Source: Chloroflexota bacterium (GTDB lineage: Bacteria > Chloroflexota > Anaerolineae > Anaerolineales > VGOW01). From it: a DNA stretch of 64,000 nucleotides. Every line of letters starts with the position of its first letter. The first letter of the stretch is position 1. Shown one piece after another: positions 18,969-26,971 of this stretch. The position numbers and the translations under genes were made by a program. Under the pieces are notes generated by a model. That model was not told the DNA's origin and did not search any database. It worked only from the letters and a program-made list of their open reading frames with translations. Where the stretch lies: NCBI GenBank assembly GCA_016197225.1, contig JACPWC010000085.1, positions 1-64,000 on the forward strand, read 5' to 3'.

Positions 18969-20252
18969 TCAACTCACCCAATCCAAAAACCTATACCACG
19001 CCCCGGCGAAGGGCAGGAACCAGGGCCGGCCATCGTACAGGCCGAGCGGCGCGCCGGGGAAGGGCAGTTCGGCGAAAGGGTTGTCCACATTGTCGCCGCA
19101 AATCGTCTCGGCCATCTTCGTGCCCAGGTAAGTCGCCATCGCCACCCCGTGCCCGGCGTAGCCAAGCGCATAAAACACACCGTCTAGCTTTCCGGCGTGC
19201 GGCATCATATCAAAGGCAAAGTCGAGCGTGCCGCCCCACACATATTCCACTTTAGCTTCGCGCAACTGCGGATACACGTCGGACATGCCGCGCCGCAAAA
19301 TTTCGGCGCTCTCGCGCACAGTGCTGGTCGACTCTGGGAAGAAGGCCGCTCGCCCGCCGAACAGCATCCGCTTGTCGGGCGTGAGGCGATAGTAGTAGAG
19401 AAAGTTTTTCGAGTCGAAGATCATCCGGTTGCGCGGGCTGACGCTGCGCGCTAATTCCTCAGAGAGCGGTTCGGTGACGATGATGTAGGAGCCGATGGGG
19501 ATGATTTTCTTTTGCAGGGATGGCGTGGCCGGGCCGGTGTAGCCGCTGGTGGCGACAAAAACATTTTTTGCGCTCAGGGTTCCCCGACTCGTGTTCAGCC
19601 GGAACGCGGCTCCGTCCCGTTCCACTCTTTCGACTCGCGCCTGGTCATGGAGAGTCGCTCCCGCTTTTTTAGCAGAGGCGGCTAACCCGGCCACGTAACG
19701 GGCCGGGTTCAGGCCGGCGCTCACTTCATCCACCAGCCCGCCGTGATAAATGTCCGCCCCGATCTCGCTTTGCAGTTCGTTCTTTTCAATCAGCCGCACT
19801 TGATGATTAAATTCCTTCGCCATCACTTCGGCGGAGTGAATAAAATCGGCAAAGTGGGCCGGCTTGCAGGCCACTTCGAGATGGCCGGAGCGCGCGAAGT
19901 TGCAGTCAATCGCTTCCTCTTTGACGATTTGCTCGACGCAGTCAATGGAGGCAACCGAGGCGGCAAACATGCGGCGGGTGAGGTCGCGTCCGTATTTGGC
20001 GAACGATGCACTCGCGCCAACTTTGAGGCCGGTGAGGGTCATGCCGGCGTTGCGCGAGCTTGCGCCCCAGCCAATCGTCTCGGCTTCGAGCACGGCCACC
20101 GTTGCGCCACGCTTGGCTAACATTCGGGCAGCGGCCAGCCCGGTGAACCCACTGCCGATCACGGCCACATCCACTTGGCCGGCGGGAAGGGCCGGGTCGG
20201 CGGGGGGAAAGTTGGCGGTGTCCCACCAGAAGGGAAGTTCTTTGAGAGGCAT
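18969..20252 (-). CDS. FAD-dependent oxidoreductase (DAO family)
   Basis: Glycine/D-amino acid oxidase-like flavoprotein, about 427 residues from the preferred ATG at 20252 (MPLKELPFWWDTANF); the 17 codons before it are encoded by a repeat. The FAD site is VDVAVIGSGFTGLAAARMLA, then VAVLEAETIGWGASSRNAGM. FVATSGYTGP and the C-terminal GVFYALGYAGHGVAMATYLG complete the DAO pattern. The N-terminal PFWWDT is typical of gamma-glutamylputrescine oxidase-like members. With the polyamine-type ABC transporter upstream, oxidation of a putrescine-like amine is plausible but unproven. The final 14 codons form one copy of the 42-bp repeat. Confidence 0.85.
   Translation of the reverse strand: MPLKELPFWWDTANFPPADPALPAGQVDVAVIGSGFTGLAAARMLAKRGATVAVLEAETIGWGASSRNAGMTLTGLKVGASASFAKYGRDLTRRMFAASVASIDCVEQIVKEEAIDCNFARSGHLEVACKPAHFADFIHSAEVMAKEFNHQVRLIEKNELQSEIGADIYHGGLVDEVSAGLNPARYVAGLAASAKKAGATLHDQARVERVERDGAAFRLNTSRGTLSAKNVFVATSGYTGPATPSLQKKIIPIGSYIIVTEPLSEELARSVSPRNRMIFDSKNFLYYYRLTPDKRMLFGGRAAFFPESTSTVRESAEILRRGMSDVYPQLREAKVEYVWGGTLDFAFDMMPHAGKLDGVFYALGYAGHGVAMATYLGTKMAETICGDNVDNPFAELPFPGAPLGLYDGRPWFLPFAGAWYRFLDWVS
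18975..19016. repeat. 42-bp direct repeat, copy within the oxidoreductase gene
   Basis: Covers the last codons of the oxidoreductase (LPFAGAWYRFLDWV). Its near-identical partner is at 18262-18303, on the far side of the Phd-nucleotidyltransferase gene. Confidence 0.95.
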
Positions 20253-20259
20253 GTTGGGC

Positions 20260-20343
20260 AGTGAACAGTGGTTAGTGAACAGTGAACAGTTGTTGCCGCT
20301 CACTGTTCACTGTTCACTGTTGACTGTTCACTAGTAATAGTTC
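20260..20343. repeat. palindromic cluster of GTGAACAGT / ACTGTTCAC units
   Basis: Left half carries three GTGAACAGT-like units, right half their complements (CACTGTTCACTGTTCACTGT), forming a long hairpin between the S9 peptidase stop and the oxidoreductase start. Confidence 0.85.
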
Positions 20344-22246
20344 ACGGTTTGAGATACTTCCTGAAGAAGTCGGTGATGCCGTTGTAGCACCGCACGCGAT
20401 TATCGTATTTGAGCACGTCGTGGCCTTCGTCTTCGAACATCAGGTATTCGACGGTCTTGCCTTTGGCTTGCAGTTGTTCTACCACGTCCCGCGACTCGCG
20501 CTCGACGACGCGCGGATCGTTCTTGCCTTGAATGACCAGCAGCGGGCAGGCGATGTTTTCGATGTGGGTGCGCGGCGAGCGCTCCACCAGATGATCGCGG
20601 TCTTTCTCCGGGTGGCCAATGGCAATGTGAAAGTACGGCTTCCACGTTTCGGGCAGGCGATCTACGAAGGTGAAGAGGTCGTAGGGGCCAAACATATCCA
20701 CGGCGGCTGACCACAGTTCGGGGTGGCGGGCGGCGAGAGTGAGAGTCATGTAGCCGCCGTAAGACCGGCCAACTACTGCGGCGCGTTTCACGTCAACGCG
20801 CTTGTCGTTCGGTAGAATCTTTGTCATCGCATGAACGTGATCAAGCCGATCCTGCCCGCCCCAATCATGGTCAACGTGCTTGGTGTAGCTCAGGCCGTAG
20901 CCGGTGCTGCCGCGCGCGTTGGGGACGAAGACGGCGAAACCGTTCAGGGTGAGAAACTGGATGAGCGGCATGGAGAACCAGGCAAAGTCCGGGCGCTCCT
21001 GACTCTGCGGGCCGCCGTGAACGTAGTAGACGAGCGGGCGTTGCCCCTCGAACTTGAGCGCGGGCGCGGGCAAGTAGAGGCGGGCCGAGACGCGCAGGCT
21101 GTCATGTGAAGTGAACGAGGCGTCTTCGCCGGGCGCGAGCCACTCGGCGGAGATGCCTAGCACGCGCTCGCGGGTGTGCAAAGTGACCGCGCCGTTTTTG
21201 ACGGTGTAAATCTGAGTGGGTGAGGTGGCGGTTGAATATGAGATCGCGTAAGCGCCGCCGGCTTCTTCGTAGTCGGCATGCTCCAGCACGCCGTTGGCAA
21301 TCGCGCCTTCGCCGCAGATGACGGACTCAAGTTTCATCTCCAGCTTCACCTCGTCAAATACGCCTTCGTACAACCACGAACAGCCGTCAATATTGTATTC
21401 GACGTTGTAGCGACTGCCGTTGAGATGGTGGCAGTCTGTCAACTCGCCCAGGCCGCTGTGGCGGATGCCGGAGATGGCGACCGGCTTAACTTCTTTCGGG
21501 TCGTCAAGGTCGAGATAGCCCAAACTGTAGTTGTCGCTGAAGAGTGAGGTGGTGAGAAGCAGGCCGCGATCCCCGTTGACGAAATAAGCGCGGCCAAACG
21601 AGGTGAGCGGGACAGTCTGGCCCTCGGCTCGCTGTTCGAGCGGCGTGCCGTATAACAACTTCATCTCGCCGCTCTCCTTCGTCCAGCGATAGAGGACGAC
21701 GTCGCCGATGGTGTAGCCGTCGCCAAGAATGGCTTGCGTGTGGTCGCCGTTGTAGCCGGAGACGAACGCCCCCCACTTGCTCTGACCAAGCTTTAGCACA
21801 TCGCCGGTTTCGAGATTCGCCTGATGCGCTTCAATCATGGCCTCACTGCGCGATTCGGCGTTGAGATAGATGATGTTGCGATCCGGATCACAGTGCAGGC
21901 AGTGAACACGATAATTGTTGAAGCGATCTCCGAAGGCCGGTTCGGGGTAGCCGCCACTCAAGGGGATGACCATCGGCTGATAATTCTCGTCGCCGTCGCG
22001 ATCGAGCATCAGCAAAATCTTGCCCAACCTGGCGAAGACGAAGAAGGTGTGGCCGTTCATCAGATGCGGGTTCTGCACGGCGATGTCGGGCGGCAGGAGC
22101 GGTTCGGGCGTCGAGCCGCCTTCACGGGCGTCCATGACGTACAAACTCAGCCTGCCGCTGAGGTTGCTGAGGAAATAGAGGCGGTCGCCCACTCGTTGAG
22201 GGGCGATAAACAACCGGGCCGAGAGAAGCGATTCGATGCGGAGCAT
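20342..22246 (-). CDS. S9-family (prolyl oligopeptidase-like) peptidase
   Basis: Dipeptidyl/acylaminoacyl-type serine peptidase of about 634 residues. The N-terminal half is a propeller (GDRLYFLSNLSGRLSLYVMD and later blades). The C-terminal alpha/beta-hydrolase domain has YYVHGGPQSQERP, RGSTGYG, the nucleophile GRSYGGYM, the acid in IQGKNDPRVV and the His in EDEGHDV. The start at 22246 (MLRIESLLSARL) is preferred because AAGGA lies eight bases before it. There is no signal peptide, so it is probably cytosolic. It is the next gene after the second polyamine-type binding protein and may belong to that operon. Confidence 0.9.
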   Translation of the reverse strand: MLRIESLLSARLFIAPQRVGDRLYFLSNLSGRLSLYVMDAREGGSTPEPLLPPDIAVQNPHLMNGHTFFVFARLGKILLMLDRDGDENYQPMVIPLSGGYPEPAFGDRFNNYRVHCLHCDPDRNIIYLNAESRSEAMIEAHQANLETGDVLKLGQSKWGAFVSGYNGDHTQAILGDGYTIGDVVLYRWTKESGEMKLLYGTPLEQRAEGQTVPLTSFGRAYFVNGDRGLLLTTSLFSDNYSLGYLDLDDPKEVKPVAISGIRHSGLGELTDCHHLNGSRYNVEYNIDGCSWLYEGVFDEVKLEMKLESVICGEGAIANGVLEHADYEEAGGAYAISYSTATSPTQIYTVKNGAVTLHTRERVLGISAEWLAPGEDASFTSHDSLRVSARLYLPAPALKFEGQRPLVYYVHGGPQSQERPDFAWFSMPLIQFLTLNGFAVFVPNARGSTGYGLSYTKHVDHDWGGQDRLDHVHAMTKILPNDKRVDVKRAAVVGRSYGGYMTLTLAARHPELWSAAVDMFGPYDLFTFVDRLPETWKPYFHIAIGHPEKDRDHLVERSPRTHIENIACPLLVIQGKNDPRVVERESRDVVEQLQAKGKTVEYLMFEDEGHDVLKYDNRVRCYNGITDFFRKYLKP

Positions 22247-22305
22247 GAAATTATCCTTTCGAGATGTGGGTGGCAAATCTTGTTTGTTTTACCACAAATC
22301 CGGGC

Positions 22306-23274
22306 TTAGCTCCGCACTTCTTTCCACAACAATTCGCGTCGCTGATTGCCGCCGTCATCCAGCGGCATGCCCGATTCCAACTTCTGCAAAACTTCGGCGG
22401 GCGGGTAGATGGACGGATTGTTGCGCGCGGCCTCGTCGAGCATCAGGAGTGTGGCGCTGTTGCCGGTGGCATAGCCGGTGTAACGGGCCTCTTGCGCGGC
22501 CACGTCGGGGCGCAAAACGAAGTTGAGGAAAGCGTGAGCGGTTTCAGGGTGAGAGGCGTTGGCGGCAATGGCCCAATCGTCTTCCCAAATTTGCGAGCCT
22601 TCGGAGGGCACGACGTAATGCACCGGCACGCCCTGTGCGTTGAGAGCCGCCGCGTCGCCGTTCCAGCCCAGCGCGAGGCAGGCAACGCCTGAGGCAAGCA
22701 GTGGCCGGTAATTGGTGTCGAAGGCGAGCAAGTGTTGCTTGAGTTTGAGCAGGTCGGCCCGCGCTTGCGCCAGAGCTTCGGCGCCGGTCGCATTGTACGA
22801 GTGGCCGCGCATCTTGAGCGCCGCGCCGATCACTTCGCCCGGCGAGTCGAGCACCGTCACTCGCCCTGAATACTTCTCCGCTAAACTCCAGAAGTCGGCC
22901 CACGACTGCGGCGACTCAGAAACCACGTCAGAGCGATACATGAAGCCGGTTGTGCCCCAGTCTTTGACGATGCTCACCCGGCAATCGGGGTCGTGGGCGC
23001 GCCCGGCGCGGAAGCGTGGTTCGAGATAAGGCAAGTTGGGAAGTTGCGAGTGTTCGAGCGCCATCAAGCGGCCTTCGGCGTTCAGCTCGCGCACGGCGTA
23101 ATCGGGCGGAACCAGCACGTCGGGCGCGGGGCCTGCCCTCATCCGTTCTACAAGTTCCACTGCGCTCGGCACGATTTCCAATATCGCTCTAACTCCAAAC
23201 TCTTTCTCAAACTGCGCAAGCGTTTTGGGGTTGATGTAGTCGGGCCAGATGAGGAGGGCAAGTTGAGTTTCCAT
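22306..23274 (-). CDS. PotD-like extracellular solute-binding protein lacking a signal peptide
   Basis: Substrate-binding-protein fold of 322 residues resembling spermidine/putrescine-binding PotD: LALLIWPDYINPKTLAQFEK, VPSAVELVERMRAG, DWGTTGFMYRSDVV and WEDDWAIAANASHPETAHAF. From the only sensible start (MET at 23274) there is no signal peptide or lipobox. The frame is open for 39 more codons upstream, but these are encoded by a dispersed palindromic repeat and do not form a signal either. It may have lost its export signal when the repeat arrived, or may work inside the cell. It follows potC, so the locus has two binding proteins. Confidence 0.75.
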   Translation of the reverse strand: METQLALLIWPDYINPKTLAQFEKEFGVRAILEIVPSAVELVERMRAGPAPDVLVPPDYAVRELNAEGRLMALEHSQLPNLPYLEPRFRAGRAHDPDCRVSIVKDWGTTGFMYRSDVVSESPQSWADFWSLAEKYSGRVTVLDSPGEVIGAALKMRGHSYNATGAEALAQARADLLKLKQHLLAFDTNYRPLLASGVACLALGWNGDAAALNAQGVPVHYVVPSEGSQIWEDDWAIAANASHPETAHAFLNFVLRPDVAAQEARYTGYATGNSATLLMLDEAARNNPSIYPPAEVLQKLESGMPLDDGGNQRRELLWKEVRS

Positions 23275-23281
23275 ATTTTTG

Positions 23282-23354
23282 AACCGCAAAGCCGCCAAGA
23301 TCGCAAAGGAGGACTCCCTTGTCTTTCTTTGCGCCCTTTGCGCCTTTGCGGTGA
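23282..23354. repeat. dispersed palindromic repeat, AACCGCAAAG family
   Basis: Left arm AACCGCAAAGCCGCCAAGAT pairs imperfectly with CGCCCTTTGCGCCTTTGCGG. Same family as 14344-14412. It lies between potC and the signal-less binding protein. Confidence 0.8.
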
Positions 23355-23359
23355 GATTC

Positions 23360-24133
23360 TTATTCTGCCCGCCTGATCCTTTCAGCCACAAACACCAGCG
23401 TCAGCGTGCCGATCATCAACAGCACGGCCAGGGCGATCATGATCGGCAGACGGTTGGCAAAGCGCAGTTGGCTGAAGAGATAGACGGGGAAAGTCGGCTC
23501 GGTTCCGGCAAGGAAGAGCGCGAGCGCAAATTCGTCAAATGAGACGGTGAAGGCGGTGAGCCACGCGGAAACCATCGCCGGGGCGATGATGGGCAGCACA
23601 ACGCGGCGCAGAGTCGTCGGGTAGTCCGCTCCCAAATCCATCGCCGCCTCTTCTAAATTGGCGTCGAACCCGGCCAGCCGGGCGACGATGATGAGCAGAG
23701 TGTAGGGCAGGGCGACGACGGTGTGGGCGACGCCAACCGTCCACAGCGAGCGATCAATGTGTAAGGCGCTGAACAGCAACAACAGGGCCACGCCCATCAC
23801 GACGAGCGGCACGATGAGGGGCAGGACGGCCAGGCCGATGAGCAGACCTTTGAAACGAAACTGGTAACGGGTGGCGAGCAGGGCGACCATGACGCCCAAC
23901 ATGGTGGCGGCTGAACTGCTCCCGGCGGCCACTATCAGGCTGTTGCGGGCCGAGCGCAAGACAGCATCCGATTGAAGCAGTTTTTGATACCAGTCGAGGG
24001 TGAGTCCTCTGAGCGGGAACGAGAGGGTGGTGTTGGCGTTGATCGAGAACAAGAACAGGATGGCAATGGGCAGGTAGAGCAGGGTGATAAGGCCCCAGTA
24101 GTAGCCGGTGATGACAGGTGAGCGGGTTTTCAT
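23360..24133 (-). CDS. potC: polyamine-type ABC transporter permease
   Basis: Inner-membrane permease of 257 residues from the ATG at 24133 (MKTRSPVITGYYWGL); the 22 codons before it come from a repeat. It has six hydrophobic helices and the inner-membrane coupling motif (EEAAMDLGADYPTTLRRVVL, EAA motif). LTLDWYQKLLQSDAVLRSA is typical of PotC. With the adjacent permease and lipoprotein it forms a spermidine/putrescine-like importer. The matching ATPase (potA) is not in this cluster and must come from elsewhere, if the transporter works. Confidence 0.85.
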   Translation of the reverse strand: MKTRSPVITGYYWGLITLLYLPIAILFLFSINANTTLSFPLRGLTLDWYQKLLQSDAVLRSARNSLIVAAGSSSAATMLGVMVALLATRYQFRFKGLLIGLAVLPLIVPLVVMGVALLLLFSALHIDRSLWTVGVAHTVVALPYTLLIIVARLAGFDANLEEAAMDLGADYPTTLRRVVLPIIAPAMVSAWLTAFTVSFDEFALALFLAGTEPTFPVYLFSQLRFANRLPIMIALAVLLMIGTLTLVFVAERIRRAE

Positions 24134-24143
24134 TGAACCAGTT

Positions 24144-24195
24144 GTAGAGGCAGGCCTTGTACCTGCCCTGGGCGGCCACAAGGGGCCGCCCCTAC
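24144..24195. repeat. dispersed palindromic repeat, GTAGAGGCAGG / GGCCGCCCCTAC type
   Basis: Composite palindrome: GTAGAGGCAGG pairs with CCTGCC, and GGGCGGCC with GGCCGCCC. Its outer end covers the stop codon of potB (24192-24194). Confidence 0.7.
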
Positions 24196-25049
24196 TCAAT
24201 CAACTTTCGCAAATCCACAAGGCGCAAGGCGATGGCGACCATGACCAGGGTGCTGACGAGCATGATCATCGAGAGGGCCGAGCCGAGCGGCCAGTTGGCG
24301 GCTTTGGTGAAGAAGTCCTGGATGATGTTGCCGTACATGAAGCCCTGACTGCCGCCCACGAGCAGGGGCGTGACGTACTCGCCGACGGTTGGGATGAAGA
24401 CCATGAAGAACGCCGCCAGCACGCCCGGCAGACTGAGAGGCAACGTTACTCGCCAGAATTGCCAGAACGGCCTCGCTCCCAAATCGGCGGCGGCTTCGAA
24501 GAGTGAAAGGTCAATGCGCTGAAGCGCGGCCAGGATGGGCAGGGCCGCGAACGGTATCCAAACGTAGATCAAGGTGATGACGACGGCAAAACGGTTGTAG
24601 AGCAGAATGGTGAGCGGCTCGGCGATGAGGCCGGTGTAAGTGAGAAAGGAGTTGACGACGCCGTTCGAGCCGAGCATGATCTTTAGGGCCATGACGCGCA
24701 GGAGGTAGCTGGTCCAGAACGGGACGAGCAGAAGCACCAGATAGAATCCGGCCCTGCGTCCGGCGCGGAAGGCGAGAAAGTAGGCGATGGGATAAGCCAG
24801 GGTCGTCGCCATGATCGCGATTGCCAGCGCCATGAGAGCCGAGATCCGCAGTAGCCCCCAGTAAGCGCCGCTAGTAAACAGATCGAAGTATTGCTTGAAA
24901 GTCGGCGTCCAAAGCCGCAGTAAGTCGCCGCCCGACTCGGCGCGGGTGCTGAAGGCGGCCATGAGCGCCAGCGGGACGACGAAGAACGCGCCCAGCCAGA
25001 GCAGTGGCGGCAGGTAGAGCGCCCAAAAGGTGGCGCGGCGGTCGAGCAT
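24192..25049 (-). CDS. potB: polyamine-type ABC transporter permease
   Basis: Inner-membrane permease of 285 residues with six predicted helices, starting MLDRRATFWALYLPPLLWLG. The coupling helix is FEAAADLGARPFWQFWRVTL (EAA motif). LPILAALQRIDLSLFEAAAD and NSFLTYTGLI fit PotB. It forms the transmembrane pair with PotC. The start lies just beyond a C-rich repeat that separates it from the binding protein. Confidence 0.85.
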   Translation of the reverse strand: MLDRRATFWALYLPPLLWLGAFFVVPLALMAAFSTRAESGGDLLRLWTPTFKQYFDLFTSGAYWGLLRISALMALAIAIMATTLAYPIAYFLAFRAGRRAGFYLVLLLVPFWTSYLLRVMALKIMLGSNGVVNSFLTYTGLIAEPLTILLYNRFAVVITLIYVWIPFAALPILAALQRIDLSLFEAAADLGARPFWQFWRVTLPLSLPGVLAAFFMVFIPTVGEYVTPLLVGGSQGFMYGNIIQDFFTKAANWPLGSALSMIMLVSTLVMVAIALRLVDLRKLIE

Positions 25050-25058
25050 GGCAGTTGG

Positions 25059-25136
25059 CCCCCACCCTAGCCCTCCCCGTTTGCAAAGAGGGCAAACAGG
25101 GGAGGGGACTCCCTTCGGGCGGGGATGGGGTCAGGG
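25059..25136. repeat. dispersed palindromic repeat, C-rich family, touching the potD stop
   Basis: CCACCCTAGCCCTCCCCGTT pairs with GCAAACAGGGGAGGGG, followed by GGGGATGGGGTCAGGG. Same family as 9987-10041. It covers the last codon and stop of the binding-protein gene (25131-25133). Confidence 0.8.
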
Positions 25137-26201
25137 TGCGGCCTTCACTTCCGCCCACATCGCCGTCCAGGCGTCGCGCTGTTCGGCGGTGAGGTTAGGG
25201 GTGAAGTTGGTCTTGTCGAGGATGGCCGGGTCGCCGATCGAGAACGCCTGCTTGAGCGTCTCGTCGGTGATGCCGTTCATCACGTCTTGATTCGAATGAC
25301 CGTAGTAAAACAGGTTGACGACGTTGTTGCCGGTTAGCGTCGCCAGTTTGTCGTCCAAAAACTTCAGCGCCAGGTCTATGTTGGCTGTGCCTTTGCGGAT
25401 GCCGTACACGCCCACCCACGAGTTGCGGCCCTCTTTGGGATTGGCGTAAGCAACCGGCACACCCTGGCCGAGCAAGGTGGCATACGCGCCCTGCCAGGCG
25501 TAGGCCACCCACACATCGCCGTTAGCCATCCCATCCACCAGCTCCGGCTCGCCGGCCCAGTAAAACAGATTCGAGTCGCGTTGCTGTGTCCATTCCTCTT
25601 TGATTAAGGCAAGCTGTGAAGGCGTGATGTTGGTTTCATCGTAGCCGTGAATGTAGGATGAGATGGTGACTGCGCCGGGGCCGTCATCCCACATGGAAAT
25701 GTGGCCTTCAAATTTTGGATCCAGCAGGGCCGACCACGAGTTGATGCCTTCGGGAATTTTGTCGGTGCGATAGAGGATGGAGGTGAAGCCCCAATCCCAG
25801 GGCAAAAAATATTGTTTGCCGTTGATCTGGCCGATCTTCTTGAAGCTGTCCGGCACTTTGCTCCAGTTGGAAAGTTTGGAGGTGTCTATCTCTTCGACCA
25901 GGCCCTCGTCCACGTAGAACTGCAACCAGCCCGTGTAAGGGTGGAAGACATCAGCCTGATCTCCGGCCTTCATCTTGGTGTAAATGTCGGCGTCCGAAGC
26001 GCCGATCTCAAAGTTGACGGTGACTTTGGGGTAGGTGGTCTGGAAGTCCACCCAAAAGTCGGGGGCGTCGTATCCGGCCCAATCGAGGACGGTCAGAGAG
26101 CCGGTGAGTTGATCGGGCGGGAGTTCGGTGGCGGCTCCCCCGCCGCAGGCGGCCAGCAGTAAGCTGGCAACGATCATAGTAGCAAACAGTTGGCGTTTCA
26201 T
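25131..26201 (-). CDS. potD: PotD-like solute-binding lipoprotein
   Basis: Lipid-anchored binding protein of 356 residues for a polyamine-like substrate. The signal peptide ends with the lipobox LLLAAC. Features are LTVLDWAGYDAPDFWVDFQT, a KAGDQADVFHPYTGW loop, PWDWGFTSILYRTD and WEA-type residues in WVAYAWQGAYATLLG, as in spermidine/putrescine-binding proteins. GAGGGAG lies a few bases before the ATG. It is first in the transporter operon, just after the XRE-cupin regulator on the same strand. The ligand cannot be fixed from sequence. Confidence 0.85.
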   Translation of the reverse strand: MKRQLFATMIVASLLLAACGGGAATELPPDQLTGSLTVLDWAGYDAPDFWVDFQTTYPKVTVNFEIGASDADIYTKMKAGDQADVFHPYTGWLQFYVDEGLVEEIDTSKLSNWSKVPDSFKKIGQINGKQYFLPWDWGFTSILYRTDKIPEGINSWSALLDPKFEGHISMWDDGPGAVTISSYIHGYDETNITPSQLALIKEEWTQQRDSNLFYWAGEPELVDGMANGDVWVAYAWQGAYATLLGQGVPVAYANPKEGRNSWVGVYGIRKGTANIDLALKFLDDKLATLTGNNVVNLFYYGHSNQDVMNGITDETLKQAFSIGDPAILDKTNFTPNLTAEQRDAWTAMWAEVKAAP

Positions 26202-26280
26202 AGCATCTCCCTCTTTTTGAGATTGAGAATAGTTGCTGATAACGGCGATTTGACGTTTGTCGTTCCCCTGCTCACCTCCT

Positions 26281-26838
26281 TCAATAGCCTGGCGGCGTCA
26301 CCACCCACAGGGCCTCGCATTCTTCGTCGCCCATGTTGCGCCAGGTATGCGGCAGGTGGCTGTCGAAGGTGACGGCGTCGCCGGCGTTCAGGATGTAGAC
26401 CTCGCCGTTCACCGACACTTCCAAACTGCCGCGCAGCACAATGCCGCATTCTTCGTCGCTGTCGTGCGAGTAGGGCGTGTCGCCGCTGGTCGCGCCAGGT
26501 TTGAGGCGATAGTAGAGCACCTGAAGCTTTTTGGAGCGCACCGGCGTGAGCAGATATTCTTCTTCGTTTCGATTGGGGTAAATGAGTCGTGGGCGTTCGC
26601 CCGCCCGGACGACGCGGCCCGTGTTGCCCTGGCCCTCAAAGAAGCCGCCGATCTGGATGCCGAGCGCCCGCGAAATTTTTTGCAGCGAATTGACAGAGGG
26701 CGAAAGCAGATCGCGCTCAAGCTGGCTGATGAAACTGATGCTCAGCCCGGAGAGTTTGGCAACTTGCTGAATGGTGAGGCCCCGGCGCTTGCGGGCGCGG
26801 CGGATGCTGGCCCCAAGCGTATTTTCACTGTCCGGCAT
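26281..26838 (-). CDS. XRE-cupin transcriptional regulator (PuuR-like)
   Basis: Regulator of 185 residues from the ATG at 26838 (MPDSENTLGASIRRARKRRG), supported by GGAG five bases upstream. The helix-turn-helix (about 7-62) includes LTIQQVAKLSGLSISFISQL. The C-terminal cupin domain (about 110-180) has SHDSDEECGIVLRGSLEVSV and DSHLPHTWRNMG, which could bind a small ligand. PuuR-type members control polyamine uptake and use, in line with the adjacent PotD/B/C genes. It lies divergent from an EamA gene with an inverted repeat over the shared promoter region. Confidence 0.88.
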   Translation of the reverse strand: MPDSENTLGASIRRARKRRGLTIQQVAKLSGLSISFISQLERDLLSPSVNSLQKISRALGIQIGGFFEGQGNTGRVVRAGERPRLIYPNRNEEEYLLTPVRSKKLQVLYYRLKPGATSGDTPYSHDSDEECGIVLRGSLEVSVNGEVYILNAGDAVTFDSHLPHTWRNMGDEECEALWVVTPPGY

Positions 26839-26862
26839 ATTTTCTCCGAAATTTGGCTTAAC

Positions 26863-26905
26863 TTGGACGATGTGCAATTGATTATATACTGAAAAAAATT
26901 TCAGT
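26863..26905 (+). promoter_or_regulatory. EamA promoter with overlapping inverted repeat (operator candidate)
   Basis: TTGGAC (26863-26868), 16 bases, TATACT (26885-26890) drives the plus strand. ACTGAAA (26888-26894) and TTTCAGT (26899-26905) form a 7-bp inverted repeat with a 4-base spacer that overlaps the -10 box and start point. It is the natural operator candidate for the adjacent XRE-cupin regulator. Confidence 0.6.
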
Positions 26906-26971
26906 CTACGGCCAGTTTATAAATTGGGCCTTCTCGAAGCGAAAAAACCGGGCGATAATCCCGCCCTGTTT

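Noticed and set aside
18262-19016. Direct repeats considered as target duplications of an insertion sequence
   Set aside because: They are 42 bases long, match the end of a gene, and no transposase or terminal inverted repeats lie between them.
26924-26971. TTG at 26924 as the EamA start
   Set aside because: It would add 16 hydrophilic residues before the first helix and has no ribosome site; the ATG at 26972 fits the family better, though not decisively.
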